Source: Parasediminibacterium sp051861445 (GTDB lineage Bacteria; Bacteroidota; Bacteroidia; Chitinophagales; Chitinophagaceae). From it: 64,000 nt of DNA. The DNA is taken from contig JBHYCS010000015.1 in assembly GCA_051861445.1 (NCBI GenBank), positions 1 through 64,000 of the forward strand, written 5' to 3'. The notes under the pieces were generated by a model. It was not told where the DNA came from and did not search any database. It saw only the letters and a program-made list of their open reading frames with translations. Every line of letters starts with the position of its first letter. The stretch's first letter is position 1. Below are positions 38,001 to 45,758 of the stretch, in pieces. The position numbers and the translations under genes were made by a program.

Positions 38001-39378
38001 TTCTGAAAACTACAAAAGTCGTGTTCCTGGATATTTAGATAGCACACAAGCTTTGGGGCAAAACTGGAAAAGTATGCAGCCGGGTTTAGATTATGTTTTT
38101 GGAAAACAACCCGATACCAATTGGCTGAATAGAAAAAGTGCACAAGGATTATTAAGTAGAGATAGTAATTTCAACTTTTTGTATCGTCAAAATTTTGAAC
38201 AAAAACTCAATATCACCGCTCAGTTAGAGCCTGTTAGAGAGTTTACGATTGATATAAATTTCGAAAAAACATTTAGTAAAGAGTATACAGAATTGTTTAA
38301 AGACACATTAAACAATGGCAGTAGAAAACAACATTTAAGTCCATATGCAAGTGGTGGTTTTAGTGTGTCGTATATTTCATTCGGAACATTGTTTAGAAAA
38401 ACAAGTTTAAATGAAGTTTCAACAACATTTAAAGAGTTTGAAGCCAATAGAGCCATTATTTCGAGAAGAGTTGCTGAAGGAAATCCTTATTGGGTAAATG
38501 CAGGACGACCTACAACTGCTGATGGTTATGCACAAGGATACAATAGATATGCTCAAGACGTATTAGTGCCAGCATTTTTAGCAGCTTATACAGGTAAAGA
38601 TGCTAATGGAGTTGCCTTGGTAAATCAATCGAATAAATCTATTAAAACCAATCCATTTGGTGGCGTTATTCCAAAGCCAAATTGGCAAATGACGTATACT
38701 GGTTTATCAAAAATTCCATCATTAGCCAAAACCTTTAGTGCCATTACGCTTACGCATGGTTATAATGGAAATTTAAGCATGAATAGTTTTACAAGTGCGT
38801 TAAATTATATTGATCCATTCCGTTTTGGAGCTCCAGGTTTTATTGATACAGTAAGTGGTAATTATATTCCCTTCTACTTGTTACCAAATATTACTTTAAG
38901 AGAATCTTTCAGTCCATTAATTGGAGTGGATGTAACTACCAATAATCAACTAAACGTAAAGTTTGAGTACAAGAAAAGTAGACAATTAAGTTTAAGTTTA
39001 ATTGATTATCAATTGAGTGAAACCAATAGTACAGAATGGGTAATTGGTGCAGGATACAGAATACGTGGCTTAACATTGCCATTTAGTTTACCCGGAATGA
39101 AAGGCAGCAAAAAACTACAAAACGATATTAGTTTTAGACTAGACTTATCAAGTAGAGATGATGCTACAAGCAATAGCCGTTTAGACCAAGAAAATGCTTA
39201 TGGTACAGGTGGACAAAAAGTAATTACCATACAACCATCAATCGATTATGTATTGAATAATAGATTAAATGTTAAATTATTCTTCGATCAAAGAAGGGTT
39301 GTGCCATATATTTCTACAGCAGCACCTACCATTAATACAAGGGCTGGATTACAAATTCGAGTGAGTTTAGCACCGTAA
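32032..39378 (+). CDS. sprA: T9SS outer-membrane translocon SprA
   Basis: At 2448 residues this is the largest gene here. SprA is the 36-stranded outer-membrane translocon of the type IX secretion system (established for Flavobacterium johnsoniae). The N-terminus is a signal peptide ending near residues 27-28 (TVVYAQ), then a plug-like region (KVDIKPQGSVDILLGYQGQK). The body is rich in beta strands and long Asn/Asp-rich loops, and it ends with a strand and terminal hydrophobic pattern (GLQIRVSLAP). The start is TTG (32032), needed for the complete signal peptide. The gene is intact and of normal length. Two probable T9SS cargo proteins (starts 40687 and 58723) are encoded in the window. Confidence 0.95.
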   Translation: MNRFIGNFQFCCFVTALSMLGVTVVYAQSADSLRFPLKDRRGDRFSWQQRNAFDINDTSFIQQNIQYDPKTKQYVIIEKIGNTVYRKPTYLTFEEFYRLKNKANENAYFQQRASTLNALNKKTKRPNHTVYNSLFDRIFGAGDNPLNGIADKASGALKNPLKVDIKPQGSVDILLGYQGQKTLNPTLPEAARRNGGFDFNMNTNFNVNAKIGNKLNLPISYNTLANFDYLNQLKLDYKGKDDEIIKTIEAGNMSYQSKGSLIPSAQNLFGLKTQLQFGKLFFTAAIANQRSQRQNQTLQGGAAATSFQKKLDDYEENRHFLVAQYFNQNYNKTMSNLPVVNSQVQIQRIEVWVTNRTGATTDARDVVGFMDLGENQPYNPNITSLSGSSLPKNGANNLYSTLVADPSNRDPSQINSRLLARGLRPVEDYEKTFARKLSPNEYYFNPQVGFVSVNGQLQPDEVLAVAFQYTYNGQVYQVGEFSQEVALDSTKGVQKVLFLKLLKATSARTNLPIWDLMMKNVYSLDLASISREDFKLNVLYEEPSGGLKRYIPETNTAVDGKPLLAILNLDRLNNRNDPQPDGVFDYVEGFTILPQMGKVIFPVLEPFGRDLQQLAYSNVSNAIREKYIYYQLYDSIKAIAQTFANLNRFVIQGQAKGTGGSEIYLGAFNIPQGSVRVNAGGQALQEGIDYSVDYNLGSVKILNQALLNSGVPVNVSYENNGGFGLQQRGFLGLRADYIASDKLSIGASLVRLNERPFFTKMGYGEEPIRNTMYGLDISYRSDLPGLTRLLNKLPFYSTKAPSSINAYGEGAYLKPGHPPQIGSGENALSYLDDFEGTRSNLDLRFPLISWTLASTPQGNPRFPESTLMDSIDYNKNRAKLAWYNIEPNLQDKNSSNNPLRRNLQELSDPRVRLVYTNELFPQQTTNITNTQTVTFDLAYYPTELGPYNYESNTSQLDANGKLRNPRARWGGLMRSIDQTDFETNNFEFVEFWVQDPFIKNPTSNGGKLYINLGNISEDILKDGKRFYENGLNTPTSPAAVDSSNTWGKTPVNPIQITQAFSNDPNDRQYQDVGFDGLDNESELRKRSAYINRIRNNFGATSALYQRAIKDPSNDDYTWYRDPSFDASGVGILGRYKNNNNPQGNSPTASTNSQFSPAATLYPDNEDLNRDNTLNETEEYYEYEIDLKPNMAAGVTKYVTDRRIVPVRYADGSSANENWYLFRVPIKDYSQKIGRIPDFKSIRFMRMYLTDFEDSTVLRFARLDLVRNQWRQFTYNLDTTGSYTPINNNTSNTVFNTLAVNLEENSSRTPVNYLIPPGIERVQQLSNNGVNLLQNEQALSMQVRNLANGDARATFKTLNIDMRQYGKLSMFAHAESIVGQTAVKDNELNLVMRIGQDFLNNYYEIKIPLKITPPGRYSNAQNEIVWPTANNLDFSLQDLVNLKLNRNNTAGASVSTIFRQIIGNKTYSVLGNPNLGEVRGILVGVENARDNNSSALNAEVWVNELRFSRIDEQGAYAALGRVDVQLADLGRVTVSANTYSQGWGSIEQRVNERARENLTQIDAAITIDAGKLFPKNARLSLPIFASINRSIRTPQYDPYDKDVLYKYKINTAKNAAERDSIKQVALDQTTIRTLNFTNVRINPKGKPKLWSISNFDVSYSFTQTVQTSSIIENNQLTKHHGNFGYTYNNSTKYIEPFKKWIKNKSPWLNVIKDFNFSLQPSLLSFRADINRQFGTYIPRIVNTDLTFTKVQRVDTTYDKYFTFDRFYNMRWDLSRSLNFDFSATNNARVDEPNGALNTKQKKDTVRNNLFGGGRNTLYQQKAIFSYTLPINKIPALDWITARYAYGSSYNWIAASLLAVQLGNTLENSQDNTLSAEFDFSRLYNKSRLLRALDNVPAPKSSNKNQPTNKIANPTNPLGITIKTRKEVITGKDGKPLVGLAKREALRKWRQQKRDVRIAEKLQRSNEPIELNGIVRAGGHLITMVKRASVNYSENYKSRVPGYLDSTQALGQNWKSMQPGLDYVFGKQPDTNWLNRKSAQGLLSRDSNFNFLYRQNFEQKLNITAQLEPVREFTIDINFEKTFSKEYTELFKDTLNNGSRKQHLSPYASGGFSVSYISFGTLFRKTSLNEVSTTFKEFEANRAIISRRVAEGNPYWVNAGRPTTADGYAQGYNRYAQDVLVPAFLAAYTGKDANGVALVNQSNKSIKTNPFGGVIPKPNWQMTYTGLSKIPSLAKTFSAITLTHGYNGNLSMNSFTSALNYIDPFRFGAPGFIDTVSGNYIPFYLLPNITLRESFSPLIGVDVTTNNQLNVKFEYKKSRQLSLSLIDYQLSETNSTEWVIGAGYRIRGLTLPFSLPGMKGSKKLQNDISFRLDLSSRDDATSNSRLDQENAYGTGGQKVITIQPSIDYVLNNRLNVKLFFDQRRVVPYISTAAPTINTRAGLQIRVSLAP

Positions 39379-39572
39379 GAAAGAATTTTTTTGGGAAATG
39401 AAACAAAAAACCTTCGTATTTGAATATTAAGCCGCTACAACAATTGGCATCGTTATTAAGAAAAATGAAGCAATCTATTTTGCAAAAACAATGTTTTTCG
39501 GTAAGTACAAACACCAGCTCAATAACACGAAAAGCTTAACCGAAAATATATTACATTTTTATAACACTCTAC

Positions 39573-39604
39573 TTGTATATATGTAATAAATGACTATATA
39601 TTTG
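39573..39604 (+). promoter_or_regulatory. Promoter TTG-N21-TATATTTG
   Basis: This is the best promoter match in the window: TTG at 39573-39575, a 21-nt spacer and TATATTTG at 39597-39604. The predicted start near 39611 is about 40 nt before the small repeat ORF, so the repeat array is probably transcribed. Confidence 0.6.
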
Positions 39605-39650
39605 TAAAAACTAATTCTATTGGCACAATCGTCACAACGTCTACAAACGA

Positions 39651-39884
39651 ATGGGCATGTATACTGTAAAAAGCTTCTCCACAAATCAGGCAAGTATTGT
39701 ACACACTGTTAAATGCCTCCCAGCCATACAGGCAAGTATTTTACACACTGTAAAATGCATCCCAGTTATACAGGCAAGTATTTTACACACTGAAAAAAGC
39801 TTCCCAGCCATACATGCTGCCATTTACCTGTTAAACAGTTTGTTCAAAACCAATAATTCATACCATAAATTCATTATTTTATGA
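39651..39884 (+). CDS. Small tandem-repeat ORF coupled to the next gene
   Basis: This 77-codon frame starts MGMYTVKSFSTNQAS. It contains 14-residue repeats (QASIVHTVKCLPAI, QASILHTVKCIPVI, QASILHTEKSFPAI), because the 42-bp DNA repeat is a multiple of three. The final TGA overlaps the ATG of the next gene (ATGA), an arrangement for translational coupling. I do not recognise a protein family, and it has no signal peptide. It could be a leader peptide or the frame could be accidental, kept open only by the repeat. The coupling and the promoter in front are its main support. Confidence 0.4.
   Translation: MGMYTVKSFSTNQASIVHTVKCLPAIQASILHTVKCIPVIQASILHTEKSFPAIHAAIYLLNSLFKTNNSYHKFIIL
39687..39812 (+). 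repeat. 42-bp tandem repeat, three copies plus flanking partials
   Basis: Copies begin at 39687, 39729 and 39771, each starting CAGGCAAGTATT and ending CAGCCATA or CAGTTATA. A decayed partial copy precedes (from about 39656) and another fragment follows (to about 39828). The middle copy contains the perfect hairpin TTTTAC-ACACT-GTAAAA (39739-39755); the other copies have imperfect versions. The spacing is direct with no unique spacers, so it is not a CRISPR. Confidence 0.9.
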
Positions 39885-40612
39885 TTACACCTAAATTCAG
39901 AAGCTATCACCTCAGTGAGTTTATTACCTACAACAAAGCAGTAATTAAACTAATAACCGATGCAAATGCTGTAACCTTAAAATTAGATGCAGCTAATAAT
40001 GCACTTCAAACTGCCAACAACAAGGTAGAAGCCGCTTTTGCCTACCAAAAAGACAGTCCTATAACCCTTGAGCTAGAAAATATAGATGTACAACGAGATG
40101 CTGCTGTGGTAGGTATTTTATCGGTAGTAGAAGGGTATAGCAAACACTTCGATGCCCCAACTGCCAATGCTGCAAAAGCCATTGTAAGTTGTTACAATAA
40201 ATATGGAAGTGGTATTGCCTCTTTAAACTACAATGCCCAAACGGGTGTGGTAGATAATTTGGTGCAAGACCTTGAAACCGATACTACTTTAATAGCTGCC
40301 GTTGCTTTGCTAAATCTTACTGCTTGGGTGGCATATTTAAAAACAACCAATACTAGTTTTAAAACAAAATATGCACAGCGTACGGCTCAGTTTGCAAGCC
40401 AACCAACCGAAACTGCTATTTCACTAAAACCACAGGTCATAGATACGTATAGAAAATTAATAAAACGAATAGACAGCCTACATACTTTAGATGAAACAGG
40501 GGCTTATACTACTCTTATAAACAATATAGATGCACTAACCCAACAATATAACACAACTGCCGAAAGGCGTGTAGCTAGCAGCTTACCAACGCCACCTATA
40601 AACAATGGATAA
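39881..40612 (+). CDS. DUF6261-like helical protein
   Basis: This 243-residue protein lacks a signal peptide and membrane segments and is predicted to be almost wholly helical (LTEFITYNKAVIKL-type opening, NAVTLKLDAANNALQTANNK, then KAIVSCYNKYGSGIASLNYN). Size, helical pattern and the C-terminal Pro-rich tail (SSLPTPPINNG) resemble the Bacteroidota DUF6261 family, whose function is unknown. It overlaps the repeat ORF by 4 nt, and an FG-GAP T9SS protein gene starts 74 nt after its stop. Confidence 0.6.
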   Translation: MITPKFRSYHLSEFITYNKAVIKLITDANAVTLKLDAANNALQTANNKVEAAFAYQKDSPITLELENIDVQRDAAVVGILSVVEGYSKHFDAPTANAAKAIVSCYNKYGSGIASLNYNAQTGVVDNLVQDLETDTTLIAAVALLNLTAWVAYLKTTNTSFKTKYAQRTAQFASQPTETAISLKPQVIDTYRKLIKRIDSLHTLDETGAYTTLINNIDALTQQYNTTAERRVASSLPTPPINNG

Positions 40613-40686
40613 GTGTAAAACAAAAAGCATTGGTATAAAACCCAATAGATTTTTTTAGCGACTAATTCAATTATAAAAACAACTAA

Positions 40687-43600
40687 ATGCATTCATTTAA
40701 AATTTATTTTGTAGCCGTAATGCTGTTTTTGGGTACATTAATACAAGCCCAACCCACCATTACCAGTTTTACACCCAAAAGTGCCAAACCAGGCGATACT
40801 GTAACGCTTACAGGCACCAACTTTAATACCATAGCAGCCAATAATATTGTATTTTTTGGTGCAACAAGAGCCACTGTTACAGCAGCAACAGCAACCAGCA
40901 TTACAGCAACAGTGCCCACAGGGGCAACGTATGCACCCATTACTTTATTAAATACAAGTACCAATTTAGCTTGTGCTAGCAATGCAAACTTTAACCCCAT
41001 TTATAGCCCTGCAAAAACTGGTATTACCATTAATGATTTTAGCCCTAAAGTAGATTTTACAACTGGTGATAATCCTCAATCATTAGCCATCGGTGATATA
41101 GATGGAGATGGCAAGTCAGATTTAGTGGTAGCTAATTATCAATCGAATACTGTTTCAGTATTTCGTAATATATCTACCAATGGCTCTATTACTAGTGGCA
41201 GTTTTGCCGATAAAGTAGATTTTACAACGGGTAAAAATCCTCGTTCTGTAGCCATTGGTGATGTAGATGGAGATGGCAAGCTTGATTTGGTGGTAACTAA
41301 TAATGAGTCCAATACCGTTTCAGTATTTCGTAATACATCTACTAATGGCTCTATTACGAGTAGCAGTTTTACAGCCAAAGTAGATTTTATAACGGGTCTT
41401 TATCCTTCCTCGGTTATGATAGGTGATATAGATGGGGACGGAAAGGCAGATTTGGTGGTAGCTAATGGTGGTTCTAATACGTTTTCAGTCTTTCGTAACA
41501 GATTTACCATTGGTTCTCTTAATATTGGCAGTTTTGCTGCCAAAGTAGATTTTACAACGGGCACTAGTCCTAATTCAGTAAAAATCGGTGATATAGATGG
41601 AGATGGTAAGCTAGATATAGCACTTGCTAATTACAGGTCAAATACGGTTTCTATATATCGTAATATATCTACCAATGGCTCCATTACTAGTAGCAGTTTT
41701 GCATCGAAAGTAGATTTTTCAACAGACTTTGGTCCTCAATCAGTTGCCATAGGTGATTTGGATGGAGATGACAAGTTGGATTTGGCAGTAGTAAATTATA
41801 CTTCTAATTCTGTTTCTATATTCAAGAATACAGCTACAAGTGGCACTATTAACGCAGGTAGTTTTGCGGCCAAAGAAAATTTTACAGCAGGTACTGGTCC
41901 TAGTTCAATCTCCATTGGCGATTTAGATGGAGATGGTAAAGCAGATTTGGCGGTAGCTAATTACGAATCTAGATCTATTTCTATATTCAGGAACACTGTT
42001 ACTAGTGGCACAATTAGTGCTGGGAGTTTTGCAGCCAAAGTAGATTTTACATTGAGTACTTCTCCTTTTTCAGTAGCCATCGGCGATTTGGATGGAGATG
42101 GTAAGCCAGATTTAGCAGTACCTGTTTTCAATATTAGGGTTTCGTTATTTCGTAATGAAGATATAGTATTTCCATTACAACCTTCCATTACCAGCTTTAC
42201 ACCCCTCAATGCCAAGCCAGGCGATACAGTAACCATAACAGGCACCAAATTTAACACCACAGCAGACAGTAATATTGTATTTTTCGGTGCTACTAAAGCT
42301 ACTGTTACAGCAGCAGCAGCCACAAGCATTACGGCAACGGTACCCATTGGGGCAACGTATGCACCCATTACTATATTAAACACAGCTAACAATTTAGCTG
42401 GTGCAAGTAGAGCAGCATTTCACCCTGTTTTTAGCCCTGCAAAAACAGGTATTACCAGTACCGATTTTAGTCCTAAAGTAGATTTTGCAACTGGTGATTA
42501 TCCTAAATCAGTAGCCATCGGTGATATCGATGGTGATGGTAAGCCAGATTTGGTGTTAGTAAATAATATTTCGAATACTGTTTCTATATACAGAAATACA
42601 GCTACGAATGGCACTATTAATGCAAGTAGTTTTGCTGCTAAAGTAGATTTTATAACTGGTACTTATCCTAATTCAGTAGCGATCGGTGATATAAATGGAG
42701 ACGGTAAACTAGATTTAGCAGTTGTTAATTACTTCTCTAATACAGTTTCTATATATCGTAATACTGCAACTATAGGTTCTATTACTAGTAGCAGTTTTGC
42801 TGCCAAAGTAGATTTTTCAACGGGTATTGGTCCTAGTTCAGTAGCCATCGGTGACATAGATGGAGATGGTAAGCTAGATTTGGCGGTTGCAAGTGGTGGC
42901 GTTTCTGTATATAGAAACACCACCACTAATGGTACTATTGATGTTAATAGTTTTGCACAACCTGTAGGTTTTCCAATAGTAGATTTTTCATTCGCAGGGA
43001 GTAATGCTGAATCAGTTGCCATCCGTGATTTTGATGGTGATGGTAAGGCAGATTTGGCAGCCGCAACTTACCAAACTATATCTTTGCTTAAAAATACATC
43101 TACTATTGGCTTTATTAATAAAAGTAGTTTTGCAGCCGTTAAAATTATTGAAGCGGGCTCAATAAGTTATCAATCGATAGCAACAGGTGATTTAAATGGG
43201 GATGGAGAGCCGGACTTGGCGTTTGTAAGTAGCTTTTTAAGTGCTTTTTCTGTATTATTTAATATAACTACCAATTATATTTTTGCAGTGAGGCAAAGTT
43301 TCTCACCAATTAGTAATGCTATTCTAACATCATTAGCCATCGGTGATTTAAATGGTGATGGCAAGGTAGATTTAGTGGTAGGTAATAATAATCCTAATTC
43401 GGTTTCAGTATATAGAAACGTGGGCTCAAGTGACCCCAGTAGATTTAGCATTTTTGCAAACCCAGTAAATTTTCCAACGTCTAATAATCCTAGATCGGTA
43501 GCTATCGGTGATTTAGATGGGGACGGTAAGCCTGATTTGGTGGTGGCTAATTACGAATCTAATACTGTTTCAGTATTTCGTAATGCGGATATTGTATTGC

Positions 43601-44115
43601 CGATTAACTTAGGCAATTTTAGTGTAAACAAAAAAGAAAACACTGCTTCAATACAATGGAGTAGTAAAGAAGAAACAAATGCACTAGAATATCAAATAGA
43701 AAGAAGTGCCAATGCTTCTGCGTTTATAGCCATTGGCACTGTAGCTACAAAAGGCTTAGGCAGTAACTATCATTTTGTAGACAATAACCCAATAATCGGC
43801 ATCAATTACTACAGATTAAAAATGATAGATAAAGACGGCACTTATTCTTATAGTGAGTTAAGAACTGTAAACTTTAAACAAGAAACTACAAGCCTTTCCA
43901 TTTATCCAAATCCTATACTAAACGGTAAATTAAATATAGATTTTGGTGAGAAAGTAACTAGTAAAATGCATTATCAAATTTTAAACAGCAGTGGCATACA
44001 AATACAACAGGGCGTAATTGTAAATAGACAAGAAACCATCGATGTGCCACGTTTACGCAAAGGTGTTTATGTACTACAATTTGAGAAAGGGTATAAAACA
44101 TTTATTGTAAATTAA
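40687..44115 (+). CDS. Secreted FG-GAP/IPT surface protein with T9SS sorting tail
   Basis: This 1142-residue protein has a signal peptide (residues 1-21, ending LIQAQ) and an IPT/TIG domain (about 22-105), followed by seven FG-GAP/VCBS repeats, each with a DxDGDGKxD calcium-type loop (for example DIDGDGKSDLVV). A second IPT domain (ITSFTPLNAKPGDTVTITG) and seven more FG-GAP repeats follow. Near the end lies a fibronectin-like segment (YQIERSANASAF) and a type A T9SS sorting domain (LSIYPNPILNGKLNIDFG). It is probably exported by SprA-type T9SS and attached to the cell surface. The internal duplication of the IPT-plus-seven-repeat module is evident at DNA level too. Ligand and role unknown. 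Confidence 0.9.
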   Translation: MHSFKIYFVAVMLFLGTLIQAQPTITSFTPKSAKPGDTVTLTGTNFNTIAANNIVFFGATRATVTAATATSITATVPTGATYAPITLLNTSTNLACASNANFNPIYSPAKTGITINDFSPKVDFTTGDNPQSLAIGDIDGDGKSDLVVANYQSNTVSVFRNISTNGSITSGSFADKVDFTTGKNPRSVAIGDVDGDGKLDLVVTNNESNTVSVFRNTSTNGSITSSSFTAKVDFITGLYPSSVMIGDIDGDGKADLVVANGGSNTFSVFRNRFTIGSLNIGSFAAKVDFTTGTSPNSVKIGDIDGDGKLDIALANYRSNTVSIYRNISTNGSITSSSFASKVDFSTDFGPQSVAIGDLDGDDKLDLAVVNYTSNSVSIFKNTATSGTINAGSFAAKENFTAGTGPSSISIGDLDGDGKADLAVANYESRSISIFRNTVTSGTISAGSFAAKVDFTLSTSPFSVAIGDLDGDGKPDLAVPVFNIRVSLFRNEDIVFPLQPSITSFTPLNAKPGDTVTITGTKFNTTADSNIVFFGATKATVTAAAATSITATVPIGATYAPITILNTANNLAGASRAAFHPVFSPAKTGITSTDFSPKVDFATGDYPKSVAIGDIDGDGKPDLVLVNNISNTVSIYRNTATNGTINASSFAAKVDFITGTYPNSVAIGDINGDGKLDLAVVNYFSNTVSIYRNTATIGSITSSSFAAKVDFSTGIGPSSVAIGDIDGDGKLDLAVASGGVSVYRNTTTNGTIDVNSFAQPVGFPIVDFSFAGSNAESVAIRDFDGDGKADLAAATYQTISLLKNTSTIGFINKSSFAAVKIIEAGSISYQSIATGDLNGDGEPDLAFVSSFLSAFSVLFNITTNYIFAVRQSFSPISNAILTSLAIGDLNGDGKVDLVVGNNNPNSVSVYRNVGSSDPSRFSIFANPVNFPTSNNPRSVAIGDLDGDGKPDLVVANYESNTVSVFRNADIVLPINLGNFSVNKKENTASIQWSSKEETNALEYQIERSANASAFIAIGTVATKGLGSNYHFVDNNPIIGINYYRLKMIDKDGTYSYSELRTVNFKQETTSLSIYPNPILNGKLNIDFGEKVTSKMHYQILNSSGIQIQQGVIVNRQETIDVPRLRKGVYVLQFEKGYKTFIVN

Positions 44116-44135
44116 TTCCAACCAAGTAGTTAAGT

Positions 44136-44170
44136 AAAGCCGTTCCATAAATTTTTGGAGCGGCTTTTTT
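44136..44170 (+). terminator. Terminator of the FG-GAP gene
   Basis: AAAGCCG-TTCC and GGA-GCGGCTTTTTT form the stem, with T6 at the end, between convergent genes (FG-GAP gene and anmK). Confidence 0.8.
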
Positions 44171-44276
44171 GTTTGAAAAAATTGGATGTACTCGAAGTGT
44201 ATGCAGTACTTTGCCCTGTTCCTTAGTATGAAAAATTGAAAGCCAAAATTTATCTAATCTGTAAAGCTAGATATCA

Positions 44277-45482
44277 TCAACTCGGAAAACTAATTTTTCC
44301 CATACAAACTGCAGGTACATCTACATTATTTTTTCCAATTGCTAATCCTTCACCTGCTAGTGTTTCATTGGCTAAAACAGCAAATAATATAGCCTCTTTT
44401 GCATCTGGTTGAATATGTAAATCTTTTGTAGTTTTAAAAGAAATCTCTGGAAATGCTGTTTGTAATTGATGCATTAATAATGGGTTGTGCATGCCACCAC
44501 CACTAGCGTATATAGAATAAGGTTTTTCATCATTTTTTATGCATTTTTTTAACGCATCAATAATTGCTGATGCACTAAATGCATTTAACGTTGCCATTAC
44601 ATCAAAATGATTCAGTTGTTCGGTTGCTGTTGCTTTTTGAGCCGCTTCTAAATAAGCAAGATTAAATAATTCTGGTCCAGTGGTTTTAGGGAAATCTTGT
44701 TTAAAAAAAGAATGCTGTAGCAGTTCTTTCAATAAGTCATTGTTTATGATACCTTGTTTTGCGATGGCTGCATCTTTATCAAAATATGTTCCTTCAAAAT
44801 GTTTTTGAACATAAGCATCCATTAATGTATTGCCTGTTCCTACATCGGTACTGTACACTTCCGTTGCATCTAAGCTTGCAGGCAAATAAGTAAAATTAGC
44901 AATGCCACCCATGTTTAGCATAATTCTGTTTTCTTCTCTACTACTAAATATTAAGTAATCGCCATAAACAGCCAACGGTGCACCTTCTCCACCGGCAGCA
45001 ATATGCTTTTGTCTAAAATCGCTAATTGTAATAATGCCTGTGATTACGGCTAAGTGGTCGCCATCGCCAATTTGTAAAGTGGCATTACCAAAATTTTCGA
45101 GTTGATGCATCCATTTAGGTGCATGATAAATGGTTTGCCCATGACTAGCAATAATATCTACATCACTACTTTTTAATCCCCAATTTAGCAATGCTTTATT
45201 AATCATTCTTCCGTGTTCAATCCCAATCCAATCATTCATCAGACAAACTTTTTCTAAGTCTACGTTACGTTTACTAAATATATCTTTTACTCGATTTTTA
45301 AAATGAGCATCATAATCAACAGTTACAAAATGTAAAACACTTACTTGAGTATGTTTGCCAGAAGCTTTTAGTCTGCAAACGGCAATGTCTAAACCGTCTA
45401 AAGAAGTGCCACTCATTAACCCAATTATTGTTCTTTCTTTCTTCTTCGATATTTGGTATAATTTTTCAATTTGGTGGTTCAT
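44277..45482 (-). CDS. anmK: Anhydro-N-acetylmuramic acid kinase
   Basis: This 401-residue cell-wall recycling enzyme phosphorylates and opens 1,6-anhydro-MurNAc to MurNAc-6-phosphate. Family landmarks are the phosphate loop IGLMSGTSLDGLDIAVCRL, ASHGQTIYHAP, GDGDHLAVITG with the catalytic-type Asp, DVGTGNTLMDAY and YASGGGMHNPLLM. It has the ASKHA-fold layout and normal length. No murQ or mur transporter is adjacent. Confidence 0.93.
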   Translation of the reverse strand: MNHQIEKLYQISKKKERTIIGLMSGTSLDGLDIAVCRLKASGKHTQVSVLHFVTVDYDAHFKNRVKDIFSKRNVDLEKVCLMNDWIGIEHGRMINKALLNWGLKSSDVDIIASHGQTIYHAPKWMHQLENFGNATLQIGDGDHLAVITGIITISDFRQKHIAAGGEGAPLAVYGDYLIFSSREENRIMLNMGGIANFTYLPASLDATEVYSTDVGTGNTLMDAYVQKHFEGTYFDKDAAIAKQGIINNDLLKELLQHSFFKQDFPKTTGPELFNLAYLEAAQKATATEQLNHFDVMATLNAFSASAIIDALKKCIKNDEKPYSIYASGGGMHNPLLMHQLQTAFPEISFKTTKDLHIQPDAKEAILFAVLANETLAGEGLAIGKNNVDVPAVCMGKISFPS

Positions 45483-45758
45483 TGGTAAAATATTTTAATG
45501 CGTTATTGTGCAGATTTTTTTCTTTTTTTACTATACTAAATCGTAATTAGTCAATTATTTGTTTAAATGTAATTAATAAACGATTAAAATGTTGGTGTAG
45601 TTGCAATATTTTGCTGTTTTTATTTTCCCATTCAATATTTATTCCTAAGTTTACTTACGATTGCTTATTTAAAAACTGTCATCATATCTACTTTGTTGCT
45701 GCCAACAGTTTCGTTAAGCATTTATTAAAACCCATTTATAAACAAATAAAAATTGCAG

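Noticed and set aside
32032..39378. Frame breaks in sprA
   Set aside because: The reading frame is continuous and of normal length for SprA; the small minus-strand frames inside are shadows.
39656..39828. CRISPR-like repeat array
   Set aside because: The 42-bp units are contiguous with no unique spacers, and no cas gene is near.
41000..44000. Repeat array or CRISPR in the FG-GAP gene, and minus-strand frames at 40704-41000, 41139-41378, 41961-42392 and 42729-43022
   Set aside because: The DNA repeats encode FG-GAP and IPT protein repeats; the minus-strand frames are shadows of that coding repeat with no independent features.
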